Below, piece by piece: positions 47,274-55,641 of a stretch of DNA of 64,000 bases. The notes below the pieces were generated by a model. The model did no database searches, was not told where the DNA came from, and saw only the letters and a list, made by a program, of their open reading frames with translations. The translations under genes and the position numbers were made by a program. Source of the stretch: Fischerella sp. PCC 9605 (GTDB lineage Bacteria; Cyanobacteriota; Cyanobacteriia; Cyanobacteriales; Nostocaceae); assembly GCF_000517105.1 (NCBI RefSeq), contig NZ_KI912148.1, positions 2,189,812-2,253,811 on the forward strand, in the 5' to 3' direction. Every line of letters starts with the position of its first letter. Positions within the stretch are counted from its first letter, which is position 1.

Positions 47274-48236
47274 ATGTTAAAAAATTTGAAATTGAGGCAA
47301 AAAGTTACAATCCTACTGCTGGTAATTCTGGCATTCGGTTTGAGCTTAAGTGGGTTTGCTCTGTCTTCTGTATTGAGGCGGAATGCTCAACAAGAAATTT
47401 CCTCAACAGCGCTAATGTTGATGGAAACCATGATTTCTGTTCGGCAGTACACTAACGCTCAAGTTAATCCAGTACTCGTTGATAAATTAGAAACTGAGTT
47501 TTTACCGCAAAGTGTGCCTGCTTACTCAGCACGAGAAGTCTTTGAAAATTTGCGAAAAAAACAAGATTATCGAGAGTTCTTTTATAAAGAAGCGACGCTC
47601 AATCCTACTAATCTTCGGGATAAAGCTGACAACTTTGAGACAAACATTGTTGAGCGCTTCCGCAAGGAAAAAGGCTTAAAAGAATTGAGCGGGTTTCGCT
47701 CACTTCCTGGCGGAGATATTTTCTATATCGCTCGTCCGCTAGCAATTGCCGATCCGGCATGCCTGACGTGTCACAGTACACCAGATCAAGCACCTCAGAG
47801 TATGATTCAGCGTTACGGTACAGCTAATGGTTTTGGCTGGCAATTGGGTGAAATTATCGGCGCTCAGGTTATCTCTGTACCAGCTAGCAAAGTTATCCAA
47901 AAAGCCTATCAATCTTCTCTTTTGATTGTAGGGCTTGTATCCATTGTTTTTATCGTCGTCATTCTTTTAGTTAACATCTTTTTGAATCGACAAGTAGTTC
48001 GTCCTCTTAAACGTATAACTCGTGTGGCTGAAGAAGTCAGCACCGGACATATGGATGTTGATTTTGATCAGTTATCTAATGATGAAATTGGTAATCTTGC
48101 CAGAGCCTTCAAACGCATGAAGTTAAGTTTAGAAATGGCAATGAAACGACTCAAACGTCCTCATGGAAATACACGTGGTACAGGAGGTACAGGCGGTACA
48201 GGAGGTACAGGAGGTACAGAAGGTATAGAAACTTAA
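47274..48236 (+). CDS. Tll0287-like heme sensor with HAMP domain (copy 2)
   Basis: A 320-residue paralogue of the preceding gene with the same layout: N-terminal helix, Tll0287-like domain with CLTCHS heme motif, second helix and HAMP (RPLKRITRVAEEVSTGHM). Most of the difference is in the domain surface and in a C-terminal tail of Thr-Gly-Gly repeats, made by 9-base units (GGTACAGGA) at 48176-48230. The copies arose by tandem duplication; two versions could sense different ligands or potentials. Confidence 0.88.
   Translation: MLKNLKLRQKVTILLLVILAFGLSLSGFALSSVLRRNAQQEISSTALMLMETMISVRQYTNAQVNPVLVDKLETEFLPQSVPAYSAREVFENLRKKQDYREFFYKEATLNPTNLRDKADNFETNIVERFRKEKGLKELSGFRSLPGGDIFYIARPLAIADPACLTCHSTPDQAPQSMIQRYGTANGFGWQLGEIIGAQVISVPASKVIQKAYQSSLLIVGLVSIVFIVVILLVNIFLNRQVVRPLKRITRVAEEVSTGHMDVDFDQLSNDEIGNLARAFKRMKLSLEMAMKRLKRPHGNTRGTGGTGGTGGTGGTEGIET
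48176..48230 (+). repeat. 9-bp tandem repeat coding Gly-Thr-Gly
   Basis: Six near-identical units GGTACAGGA (variants GGTACAGGC, GGTACAGAA) at the 3' end of the second heme-sensor gene. In-frame, so it only lengthens the tail. A single similar unit (GGTAGTACAGGAGG) ends copy 1 at 46948-46961, so the array expanded after duplication. Confidence 0.85.
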
Positions 48237-48244
48237 ATACTTAA

Positions 48245-48366
48245 TACCAATTCTCTGTAACAATGCGCTTAATATTTATATAGCCCAAACCCTAGAAGAG
48301 TTGAGCTATAAAAACTAAGCCCGCGTAGGCGGGCTATATTAAGCGCATCTTTATAGATAAATGGTA
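48245..48366. mobile_element. MITE-like element, 122 bp with TA flanks
   Basis: Between TA dinucleotides, ends CCAATTCTCTGTAACAATGC and (reverse) CCATTTATCTATAAAGATGC form long inverted repeats that continue as GCTTAATAT...ATAGCCC. The middle hairpin GCCCGCGTAGGCGGGC completes the structure. The first nine bases of the left end equal the tip of the IS630 element at 57852, suggesting trans-mobilisation. Confidence 0.7.
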
Positions 48367-48444
48367 TAAGCCTTTGACGTTGTATACTTCAAGCGTAATA
48401 AGTAGGTCAACATAATTAAACGTAAAATATCTTGTATTTTATAC

Positions 48445-48510
48445 GGGCGGGCAGGATGCCCACCCCACAATATTATTAAACCTCTTGTGGGGTGGGCTTC
48501 TAGCCTGCCC
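48445..48510. repeat. Inverted repeat of the GGGCGGGC / GCCTGCCC family
   Basis: Left arm GGGCGGGCAGGATGCCCACC plus CCACAA is mirrored by TTGTGGGGTGGGCTTCTAGC plus CTGCCC. A half copy lies at 5233-5260. Probably a non-autonomous element or repeat hairpin. Confidence 0.7.
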
Positions 48511-48641
48511 CGTTTTTAGTTTATTTATGCTTTTCTACTTAATTTATTGGTGATTAGTTCTTTGTAGAACACAAAAGACTAATCGCCAATATTCGTTTTA
48601 ACTATAAAAAGTAATATTTACAAGCACATTAGCTTAAACTT

Positions 48642-50126
48642 TTATGAAAATAACCGTCTGGTAAATTCAAGTGCTGCTTGCGGTTCTGGTATTTCTCCAG
48701 CTAAGAGTTCAACGAATTGGTAAGGTGTCGCTTGCGGATTTTCAGCTAATGCGTCTTCTATTACTAAACTTGCGATCGGTCCAATGTAGAAAGCTAAAGC
48801 TTCTTGACAACGCTGTACAAAAGCGGCGTTGAGGGAGGTAATTTGTTGATTTTGAGAAGTTTGTTGACCTTGGAAGGTTTTTTGAGTGCGAGAAGTGGGT
48901 TGATTTTGAGAGGTTTGTTGACCTTGGTAAGTTTTTTGAGTGCGAGAAGTGGGTTGATTTTGAGAGGTTTGTTGACCTTGGTAAGTTTGTTGACCGCGAG
49001 AATGGGGTTGATTTTGAGAAGTTTGTTGACCTTGGTAAGTTTGTTGAGTGCGAAAAATCGGTTGATTTTGAAAAGTTTGTTGATTTTGAAAAGTGGATTG
49101 GTTTTGAGATGGTTCTTCGTTAAAAGGTGAAACCAGAACTGTTTCATCTGTAGATGGATTGGGGGAGTTCGTCGATGCCATCACAGATTGAGATTCAGGA
49201 GCGAGTATGGTAGGAGGAACATCAAACATTGTTGATGGCGATCGCATTTGAGCTTGTTCTAAAAACTCAAGATCCCTAACAACTTCTTGAGATGTTTGAT
49301 ATCGCAACCTGGGTGTATCTGCCAGCATTTTATCTAGTATTTGAGCAAATTCATCGCCGACATAGGTGTAAAAACGCCACTTCCACTCCAAGGTGTACTG
49401 ATCCATTAAAAAGGATGGATCTCTACCTGTAAGCAGCACAACGGCTGTTACCCCCAAAGCATAGAGATCGCTACTAGGAGAACACAACCCCAAACTAATT
49501 TGTTCGCGAGGAGCATATCCCACTTTTCCTACTAGAGACATTTTGCCAACAAAAGTGGCTTGATTAGAATTAGTGGGATCGTTGAGGTCGGCTATTTGTT
49601 TTCCTACTCCAAAATCAATCAGTACAGGCAAAACCTTGCCTTCTGGTAACATAATATTATCAGGAGAAATATCTCTATGAATAATATGATGTTGGTGGAT
49701 GTATTCTAAGACAGGCAGTAAGTTCTTCAGCCACCGAATTACTTCTTCTTCTGAAAAAGCTTGTCCTTGAATTTGACGTTCTCGCAAGAGTGCTGAATAG
49801 GTTTTACCATTTACATACTCTTGTACTAGGAATAGACGACCATCTCCTTCAAAGCAAGCCAGGAAGCGAGGAATTTGGGGATGTTCTAACTGGTGAAGGA
49901 TTTTCGCTTCTCTTTTGAACAAATTGCGGCATTTTTCCAAACCTCCTCCCCCTGTACCAATGGGGGCAAATTCCTTCAGAACGCAGGGTTCGTTGAAGCG
50001 ACGAGTATCATACGCCAAATAAGTCCGTCCCAAACCACCTTGTCCTAGGAGTTTTTGAATTATATAACGGTTATCTATTAAAGTTCCTGAAGGTATTTCC
50101 GGCCTGACTAAATGGGACTGAGACAT
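48642..50126 (-). CDS. Ser/Thr protein kinase with Gln/Thr-rich repeat linker
   Basis: A 494-residue kinase. Glycine loop KLLGQGGLGRTYLAYD, VLKEF with the lysine, and LIDFGVGKQ. The catalytic loop reads HRDISPDNIM: the usual lysine after HRDI is serine. A linker holds 18-residue repeats (QQTSQNQPTSRTQKTYQG), then a conserved C-terminal helical domain (CQEALAFYIGPIASLVIEDA, TPYQFVELLAGEIPEP). No transmembrane segment. It lies between the heme sensors and the FHA ABC transporter, making it a candidate link between them. Confidence 0.88.
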   Translation of the reverse strand: MSQSHLVRPEIPSGTLIDNRYIIQKLLGQGGLGRTYLAYDTRRFNEPCVLKEFAPIGTGGGGLEKCRNLFKREAKILHQLEHPQIPRFLACFEGDGRLFLVQEYVNGKTYSALLRERQIQGQAFSEEEVIRWLKNLLPVLEYIHQHHIIHRDISPDNIMLPEGKVLPVLIDFGVGKQIADLNDPTNSNQATFVGKMSLVGKVGYAPREQISLGLCSPSSDLYALGVTAVVLLTGRDPSFLMDQYTLEWKWRFYTYVGDEFAQILDKMLADTPRLRYQTSQEVVRDLEFLEQAQMRSPSTMFDVPPTILAPESQSVMASTNSPNPSTDETVLVSPFNEEPSQNQSTFQNQQTFQNQPIFRTQQTYQGQQTSQNQPHSRGQQTYQGQQTSQNQPTSRTQKTYQGQQTSQNQPTSRTQKTFQGQQTSQNQQITSLNAAFVQRCQEALAFYIGPIASLVIEDALAENPQATPYQFVELLAGEIPEPQAALEFTRRLFS

Positions 50127-50489
50127 ATTACAATACTCCTAGCTATTTTATATAGAAAATTTGGATATCTTTAACTTCAACTGCTAGAGTATTGGTTTTC
50201 GTACGCAATCTGTCAAAATATCTTTAATTTGAATTGCTGAGCAACTCTAGCAGAAAATTAAGATTTATAGTAAATTTCAAGTTTGGGTTTTCCAGATTAT
50301 CCTCTAGGAGAACCCAATTTGAAGCTTTTACATATAATTACCCTTTTAAAAGAAAGGTAATTTTTCGTTAAGAAGTTTATTCATCCGCCAACCCGCCAAA
50401 TGCCTAATTATTTATCGGTATAACTCTTAGAAAATATGCAAATAAATTATTAAATTTTATGAAGCATCATTCAATTAACTGCTTGCCCA
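50127..50489. other. AT-rich gap between kinase and PhnD-like gene
   Basis: 363 bases, no gene or clear hairpin. Upstream of the kinase gene, so likely its promoter region. Confidence 0.4.
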
Positions 50490-51392
50490 TTAACTTTGAT
50501 TTTGCTCGGTAGGTGTTTCTGGGAGGAGAATTGCAGGTGTTTGCTTAACTCGTGCTTCTAAAGGTCTAACTTTTTCGACTATCTTAATAAACTCCTTGTA
50601 ATTAGGTATTCTAGCAGCAGGAACGTAACCTGCGTCGCCAGCAATATCAGCAGGTGCATCGTTCATGACTTTTTGGATTTGCTGCTGTTGATTGCGGTCT
50701 ACCGTTGGTGCAAGCAGCATCACTCCAGGGGGTATCCATCGGCTTGTGTGTAAAATTCTAAACTTGGTTGCACTAAAACTGCGTCGATGAACTTCAAAAT
50801 CTTGCTCTGATATAGCACCCGCATCAACAGTGCCGTTATCAATCCATTCAAGGATAGTTTTGGGAGTAGGAGCAGAACGGATTTGAGCTAGGGTTAAACC
50901 GTAGAGGTCGTATAAAGGAACATAGTAACCAGCAGCAGAACCGGCTTCTCCTAAGGCAATGGTTTTATTAGCCAAGTCTGATATTTTTTGAATTGGTTTG
51001 TCGTCTCGGACAATCAGTAAAGAGCGTTGTCTACTACTGGCTCCTTCCATTGAAAATAGAGGAATGTAAAGTTCTTTGCCGATCGCGATCGCTGCTAAAC
51101 CAGGAGGTGCAAACACCATATCCCATCTTTTGTTATGAATTTGGTGAATGGCTTGTAATTCGTTGTAAGCTGGTTCCAGATCCACTATTGACTTAGTTTG
51201 TGAGGCAATGTAGTCTTTAAAGCGCTCATAATTCTCGAGTGAAACTTTTCCTTCACCATAGCTCACTACACCAATGGTCAGTTTGTCTGGGACGTTATTT
51301 GTTTGTTGAGAATTGCATCCCGCCCCTAGTAGTCCAATTAAGACTAATAGCTGGATAAAAAAACGCGGCCAAATAAAAATAATAGTTTTCAT
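50490..51392 (-). CDS. PhnD-like substrate-binding lipoprotein
   Basis: A 300-residue periplasmic binding protein of the phosphate/phosphite/phosphonate (PhnD) type. A lipoprotein signal peptide ends in the lipobox LLGAGC. The fold markers are KLTIGVVSYGEGKVSLENYE, RWDMVFAPPGLAAIAIG, SLLIVRDDKPIQKISDLANK and GSAAGYYVPLYDLYG. No PhnC/PhnE genes are near, so it may act as a sensor subunit rather than a transporter part. It lies divergent from the FHA-ABC transporter gene. Confidence 0.85.
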   Translation of the reverse strand: MKTIIFIWPRFFIQLLVLIGLLGAGCNSQQTNNVPDKLTIGVVSYGEGKVSLENYERFKDYIASQTKSIVDLEPAYNELQAIHQIHNKRWDMVFAPPGLAAIAIGKELYIPLFSMEGASSRQRSLLIVRDDKPIQKISDLANKTIALGEAGSAAGYYVPLYDLYGLTLAQIRSAPTPKTILEWIDNGTVDAGAISEQDFEVHRRSFSATKFRILHTSRWIPPGVMLLAPTVDRNQQQQIQKVMNDAPADIAGDAGYVPAARIPNYKEFIKIVEKVRPLEARVKQTPAILLPETPTEQNQS

Positions 51393-51789
51393 AATTATTA
51401 AATTACTGTAAAAGGAGATGATCGGGTGTGAGTAATTTTAATTATCTCTTTTTAAGATGGTATAGGAAGGCGATCGCACTAAAAAGTTAACCTTGATTGC
51501 AGTAAATGTTGCTATTCTAAAATATATGTTGACTAATATTAGGTTGTTCCCGATCATTATAGAAATAAGTAATTGACTCGGTGTAAATAAACATGATAGG
51601 CAATCGTTGTTTGTTGTGTGTTGTTTGTTGGTTGTTCCAAACAACAAATAACAACCAACTACCAACAACTCTCTTAGTTTATTCATGTCCAACTGCTGAG
51701 CTAGTCTACAAACTCATCCGGAAAATTATCCATAATTTTTTTAGGGTAAGGGTGTGATTTTAATTAGATAACTAAGTTTAAGAAATCTC
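51393..51789. other. Gap between divergent PhnD-like and FHA-ABC genes
   Basis: About 400 bases with a short tandem GTTGTTTG/CAAACAAC repeat around 51605-51670 forming an imperfect hairpin. No credible gene; promoters for both neighbours expected. Confidence 0.5.
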
Positions 51790-54222
51790 ATGACAGGGAG
51801 CTTTGAACAAGCTACGCTTGTAAGTCCTCAACCTTTTTTGGAACTTAATAATCAAGGTCAAACCCTACGGCTTTATCTCCAAAAAGATGAACATCGCTTA
51901 GGGCGTGGTCGGGAGTGGGCAGATTTAGAAGTACCGATAGGCTGGGAAGTCTTCTCTAGAAAACAGGCTATCTTACGAAAAGAAGGAGAAGATTATCGCA
52001 TTTACGATGGTGATGGTATCAATCCCAGCCGCAACGGCATATTTTTAAATCAAATTCGCATTGATCCCTCCACAGGCTACCTGTTAAAAAATGGAGTGCA
52101 GTTAGAAATCGGTCAATCTCCTCATAACCGAATTCAGCTAAATTACTTTAATCCAGTTGATGCTCCAGCAACAATCCCGTCTCACCGTCGCTTGGTGTTA
52201 AAGGGTTTGAAAGATTGGCCCGTGCAACTCGGTCGGTTTCCCACACCGGATCGCTATTCCTCAATGCAGTTAGATGCACCTACAGTTTCCCGTCTACACG
52301 CTGCGATTTATCCTGATGGGAAAGGGGGACACATTCTCCAAGACTTGAGTACAAATGGTACTTTTGTCAACGGTCAACGAGTCTCAAAACGTGTACAACT
52401 AGCGGATCAAAGCAGGATTCAGATTGGCCCGTTTAGCCTGCTTTATCGCCCAGACTGCTTAGAATTACTGGATAGTGGTAGTCAAATTCGCCTTGATGTC
52501 CACCGATTGAAACGCAAGGTCAAAGATAAAGAGGGACGCGAAAAAGTTATTCTTAACGATGTGTCATTGGTGATTGAACCAGGACAATTGGTGGCATTAG
52601 TTGGCGGTAGTGGTGCTGGTAAGTCCACCTTGATGAAATCTTTATTGGGAATTGAACCGGTATCTTCTGGCACAGTCTATCTGAACGGGCACAATTTGCG
52701 GCAAAACTGGCCGATGTATCGTTCGCAATTAGGCTATGTCCCCCAAGATGATATTGTGCATCCCGATCTGAGAGTTGAGGAAGTTCTAGCTTATGCTTGC
52801 AAGCTAAGATTGCCACCCGATATAAATGTTAAGGATGTAGTTGATAAGACCTTAGACCAAATTAAGCTCACTCACGTCCGGACAAATTTTATACGTAACC
52901 TCAGTGGCGGGCAACGCAAGCGCGTCAGCATCGGTGTAGAACTTTTAGCAGACCCAAAACTGTTCTTTTTGGATGAACCGACTTCTGGTCTTGATCCTGG
53001 TTTAGACAAAGAGATGATGCGCCTGCTGCGGGAGTTGGCAGACCAAGGGCGGACAGTGGTATTAGTTACCCATGCTACAGCTAATATTGAGGTGTGCGAT
53101 CGCATTGCGTTCATGGGTAGGGGTGGCAAACTTTGCTACTTTGGCCCTCCCCAGGAAGCACTACGCTTTTTTGAGATGCCCTCAGAAGACTTAAAGTATT
53201 TTTCAGATATCTATATCAAACTCGACCAGGGCGGTAGTGCGAAGGATGTTACAACAACCGTTGACAATTGGTCGCACAAATACGAAAGATCGCCAGAATG
53301 CCAAAAATACGTAAAATCACAGTTAAAACCTGGTAAAGATAATACTTCTAAACCGGATGATAGTATCCACACAGGCATATCTCCGCTTAAACAACTGTGG
53401 TTGTTGAGTCAACGGTATCTGCAATTAGTATTACGCGATCGCGCTAGTATAATTTTCTCTTTGGTATCGGGGCCGATCGCGATCGCGCTGACTGCTTGGA
53501 TCTTGCGAGACGAGACACCGCTAAAAAAACTCGATCCGGCAGAAATTACTCAAGGCCCGCTAGCACTCAAAGTACTATTTATCTTCAGCTGTATAGGAAT
53601 TTGGGTAGGACTTTCTAGTTCCGTGCGGGAAATTGTCAAAGAAGCAGCCATTTATGCGCGAGAAAGACTCATCAACTTAGGCTTATTTCCTTATTTGGGT
53701 TCTAAAGTTCTGATTCGTTCTGGTTTAGTTTTGCTGCAAACTCTGTTAATTGTTGCAGCTGTCTTAGTGGGTTTTAAATCACCAGAATCTAATCTCATGC
53801 CTTGGTTATTGGGTTTGGGTATTACTACTTTTTTAACCCTACTAGCCAGTGTTAGTCTCAGTTTAATGATTTCTGCTTTTGTTAAAAGTGAAAACGAAGC
53901 AAATAGTATTCTTCCCTTGATTATGATTCCCCAAATCATTCTCTCAGGAGTGCTGTTTGAATTGACAGGATTAGCGGCTAAACTAGGTTGGCTAACAATT
54001 AGTAGATGGTCAATTGGTGCTTATGGAGTCTTAGTTGATGTTAATGCAATGGTTCCAAAAAGTACTCCAGGCGCACCATCTTTAGATAATATTTTTGAAG
54101 TTTCTTCTGTTTACGATCCAACTTGGAAGAATTTAGGTTTAAATTGGGGAATTTTGGGTGTGCATACGTTGGTTTATTTAGTTGTGGCGTTGTTGTTGCA
54201 AAAACGGAAAGATATTGTGTAA
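51790..54222 (+). CDS. FHA-domain ABC transporter (ABCG-like half transporter)
   Basis: An 810-residue membrane protein. Two N-terminal FHA-like modules (HRLGRGREWADLEV...; VQLGRFPTPDRYSSMQLDAP, VSRLHAAIYPDGKG, STNGTFVNGQRV) bind phosphothreonine. The ABC domain has Walker A ALVGGSGAGKSTLMKSLLG, signature NLSGGQRKRVSIGVELLA and Walker B LFFLDEPTSGLDPG; the ABC2-type membrane half follows (VLFIFSCIGIWVGLSSSVRE). This FHA-ABC layout is typical of cyanobacteria, where it is probably regulated by Ser/Thr kinases. The transported substrate is unknown. Confidence 0.92.
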   Translation: MTGSFEQATLVSPQPFLELNNQGQTLRLYLQKDEHRLGRGREWADLEVPIGWEVFSRKQAILRKEGEDYRIYDGDGINPSRNGIFLNQIRIDPSTGYLLKNGVQLEIGQSPHNRIQLNYFNPVDAPATIPSHRRLVLKGLKDWPVQLGRFPTPDRYSSMQLDAPTVSRLHAAIYPDGKGGHILQDLSTNGTFVNGQRVSKRVQLADQSRIQIGPFSLLYRPDCLELLDSGSQIRLDVHRLKRKVKDKEGREKVILNDVSLVIEPGQLVALVGGSGAGKSTLMKSLLGIEPVSSGTVYLNGHNLRQNWPMYRSQLGYVPQDDIVHPDLRVEEVLAYACKLRLPPDINVKDVVDKTLDQIKLTHVRTNFIRNLSGGQRKRVSIGVELLADPKLFFLDEPTSGLDPGLDKEMMRLLRELADQGRTVVLVTHATANIEVCDRIAFMGRGGKLCYFGPPQEALRFFEMPSEDLKYFSDIYIKLDQGGSAKDVTTTVDNWSHKYERSPECQKYVKSQLKPGKDNTSKPDDSIHTGISPLKQLWLLSQRYLQLVLRDRASIIFSLVSGPIAIALTAWILRDETPLKKLDPAEITQGPLALKVLFIFSCIGIWVGLSSSVREIVKEAAIYARERLINLGLFPYLGSKVLIRSGLVLLQTLLIVAAVLVGFKSPESNLMPWLLGLGITTFLTLLASVSLSLMISAFVKSENEANSILPLIMIPQIILSGVLFELTGLAAKLGWLTISRWSIGAYGVLVDVNAMVPKSTPGAPSLDNIFEVSSVYDPTWKNLGLNWGILGVHTLVYLVVALLLQKRKDIV

Positions 54223-54271
54223 TGGAAATTTTATTAAACTAGTAGTAGTAATTTTTTGGAACTACATAATT

Positions 54272-54517
54272 ATGGACTGGCGACAATACATCCATTCAGA
54301 CCCGAAAATATTATTGGGTAAACCAACAGTCAAAGGAACTAGATTATCAGTTGAATTCTTATTAGGGTTATTTGCAAATGGCTGGACAATACAACAAGTG
54401 CTAGAAAACTATCCCACTCTCACAACTGAATCATTACAGGCTGTATTTGCTTTTGCTGCTGAGTGTATGCAAGAAGAATCTTTGTATACGCTACCATTTT
54501 TATCTGAGACAGCATAA
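54272..54517 (+). CDS. DUF433 antitoxin-like protein
   Basis: An 81-residue protein. MDWRQYIHSDPKILLGKPTV, RLSVEFLLGLFANGWT and QVLENYPTLTTESLQAVFAF are the DUF433 hallmark, a small HTH protein that pairs with DUF5615 toxins. Its stop overlaps the start of the next gene (TAATG), so the two are translated together. The start ATG at 54272 is chosen since the domain begins there. Confidence 0.9.
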   Translation: MDWRQYIHSDPKILLGKPTVKGTRLSVEFLLGLFANGWTIQQVLENYPTLTTESLQAVFAFAAECMQEESLYTLPFLSETA

Positions 54518-54864
54518 TGCGTTTTCTTGCAAATGAAAATTTCCCTGTAATGAGTGTGCAACGGCTACGCGAAGTTGGTTATGATGTCGCTTACGGGAGT
54601 GAAGACGCGCCTGGTGCAGAAGATTCTCAGGTTTTGGAACGGGCAGTTCATGAAGTAAGAATTATTTTGACTTTTGACCGAGATTATGGTGAATTAATTT
54701 ACCGTATGCGGATGCCAGCACCAATTGGTTTAGTTTATTTTCCCATAACACCTGAAGAATCAGCACAAGATTTACTACGTTTGCTGAATATTGAAGGATT
54801 AGCTTTAGAAGGATATTTTACAGTATTAGAACGTACACAGTTACGTCAGCGTCCATTGCCGTAG
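54517..54864 (+). CDS. DUF5615 PIN-like toxin
   Basis: A 115-residue protein. RFLANENFPVMSVQRLREVG gives the N-terminal acidic residue, ILTFDRDYGELIYR the second aspartate cluster, as in Mut7-C/PIN-like nucleases of the DUF5615 family. Overlap TAATG with the DUF433 gene supports a type II toxin-antitoxin pair. Such pairs are very common in cyanobacteria. Confidence 0.9.
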   Translation: MRFLANENFPVMSVQRLREVGYDVAYGSEDAPGAEDSQVLERAVHEVRIILTFDRDYGELIYRMRMPAPIGLVYFPITPEESAQDLLRLLNIEGLALEGYFTVLERTQLRQRPLP

Positions 54865-54916
54865 TCTTTGTTTACCGTCCCGATCCTAACCGTTGGATTG
54901 ATTGGAGGATAAGAAA

Positions 54917-55084
54917 ATGACACTAAAAAAATTAGCAGATTGGGCGCAGTCGCAAATCAATAATACTGCACAGTCGGAAGTTAGGCCAGACATTGGCGTG
55001 ACTGTTTTACAGCTAATTGATGAACTCGAACAGCTACAAAATCGTGTTAAAGAATTAGAGGCGAAACAATCAACTTTAGCTTAG
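54917..55084 (+). CDS. Small coiled-coil protein (55 aa)
   Basis: Starts MTLKKLADWAQSQINNTAQS and ends in a coiled coil (LIDELEQLQNRVKELEAKQS). GGAGGAT lies 8 bases upstream of the ATG. It lies 52 bases after the toxin on the same strand and could be a third member of that operon. No family recognised. Confidence 0.65.
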   Translation: MTLKKLADWAQSQINNTAQSEVRPDIGVTVLQLIDELEQLQNRVKELEAKQSTLA

Positions 55085-55170
55085 ACTTAAAACCTCTTCA
55101 CCAAATATTTCGATATGACGATGAATAGCAGATTTAACATCAGCTAATGCTTCCTTATCGAAAATTTTGG
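55076..55170 (-). pseudogene. 3' remnant of a gene cut by the IS200/IS605 element
   Basis: The minus strand reads KIFDKEALADVKSAIHRHIE then IFGEEVLSLS and a stop. The frame opens directly at the end of the IS element with no start, so it looks like the C-terminus of a gene severed by the insertion. Its stop overlaps the end of the preceding plus-strand gene. The missing part was not found on the far side of the element. Confidence 0.5.
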
Positions 55171-55185
55171 GTCTAAAACCCCGTC

Positions 55186-55590
55186 CTAGAAGGACGGCTT
55201 TTCTTGTTCTCGAATGTAGTGCTTAAGCACTTCAATCGGTGCGCCTCCAACGGAGCTAACAAAGTAGCTAGGACTCCAGAGGGCATCTTTTCCATACGGC
55301 TTAGGATACCCAGCCTGACCATATCGACGGCTAGACACTCCTTTTAGAGCGTTGACTATTTGAGAGATAGAAAGCTTGGGTGGATATTCAATCAATGCGT
55401 GAATATGGTCAGATTCCCCATTGAATTCGAGGATTTGAAAATCCATTTTCTTAGCAACCTCTTTGAATGATTTTTCAATCAGTTCAAGGCTTTCGGGAGT
55501 AAATACAGACCTACGATATTTAGTGACACAGACCAAATGAACTTTTAGACTCGAAATACCATGTCTTTCTCTGCGTAATTGGGTTGTCAT
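55186..55590 (-). CDS. tnpA: IS200-like Y1 transposase TnpA
   Basis: A 134-residue HUH single-strand transposase. It has the paired-histidine motif SDHIHALIEYPP and the nucleophile region SPSYFVSSVGGAPIEVLKHY with the catalytic tyrosine. Length is typical of the family (130-150). The last codons and the stop lie within the left-end hairpin. It looks intact. Confidence 0.93.
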   Translation of the reverse strand: MTTQLRRERHGISSLKVHLVCVTKYRRSVFTPESLELIEKSFKEVAKKMDFQILEFNGESDHIHALIEYPPKLSISQIVNALKGVSSRRYGQAGYPKPYGKDALWSPSYFVSSVGGAPIEVLKHYIREQEKPSF

Positions 55591-55641
55591 TTTCTGTAGA
55601 CCAAGTTAGAATGCATTTGCAGACCAATTCTATCACAGACA

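Noticed and set aside
48794-49147. Frames on both strands over the kinase linker repeats
   Set aside because: They are by-products of the 54-bp repeats in the kinase gene.
51438-51692. Minus-strand 84-codon frame
   Set aside because: Translates GTTGTTTG-type repeats between divergent promoters; not protein-like.
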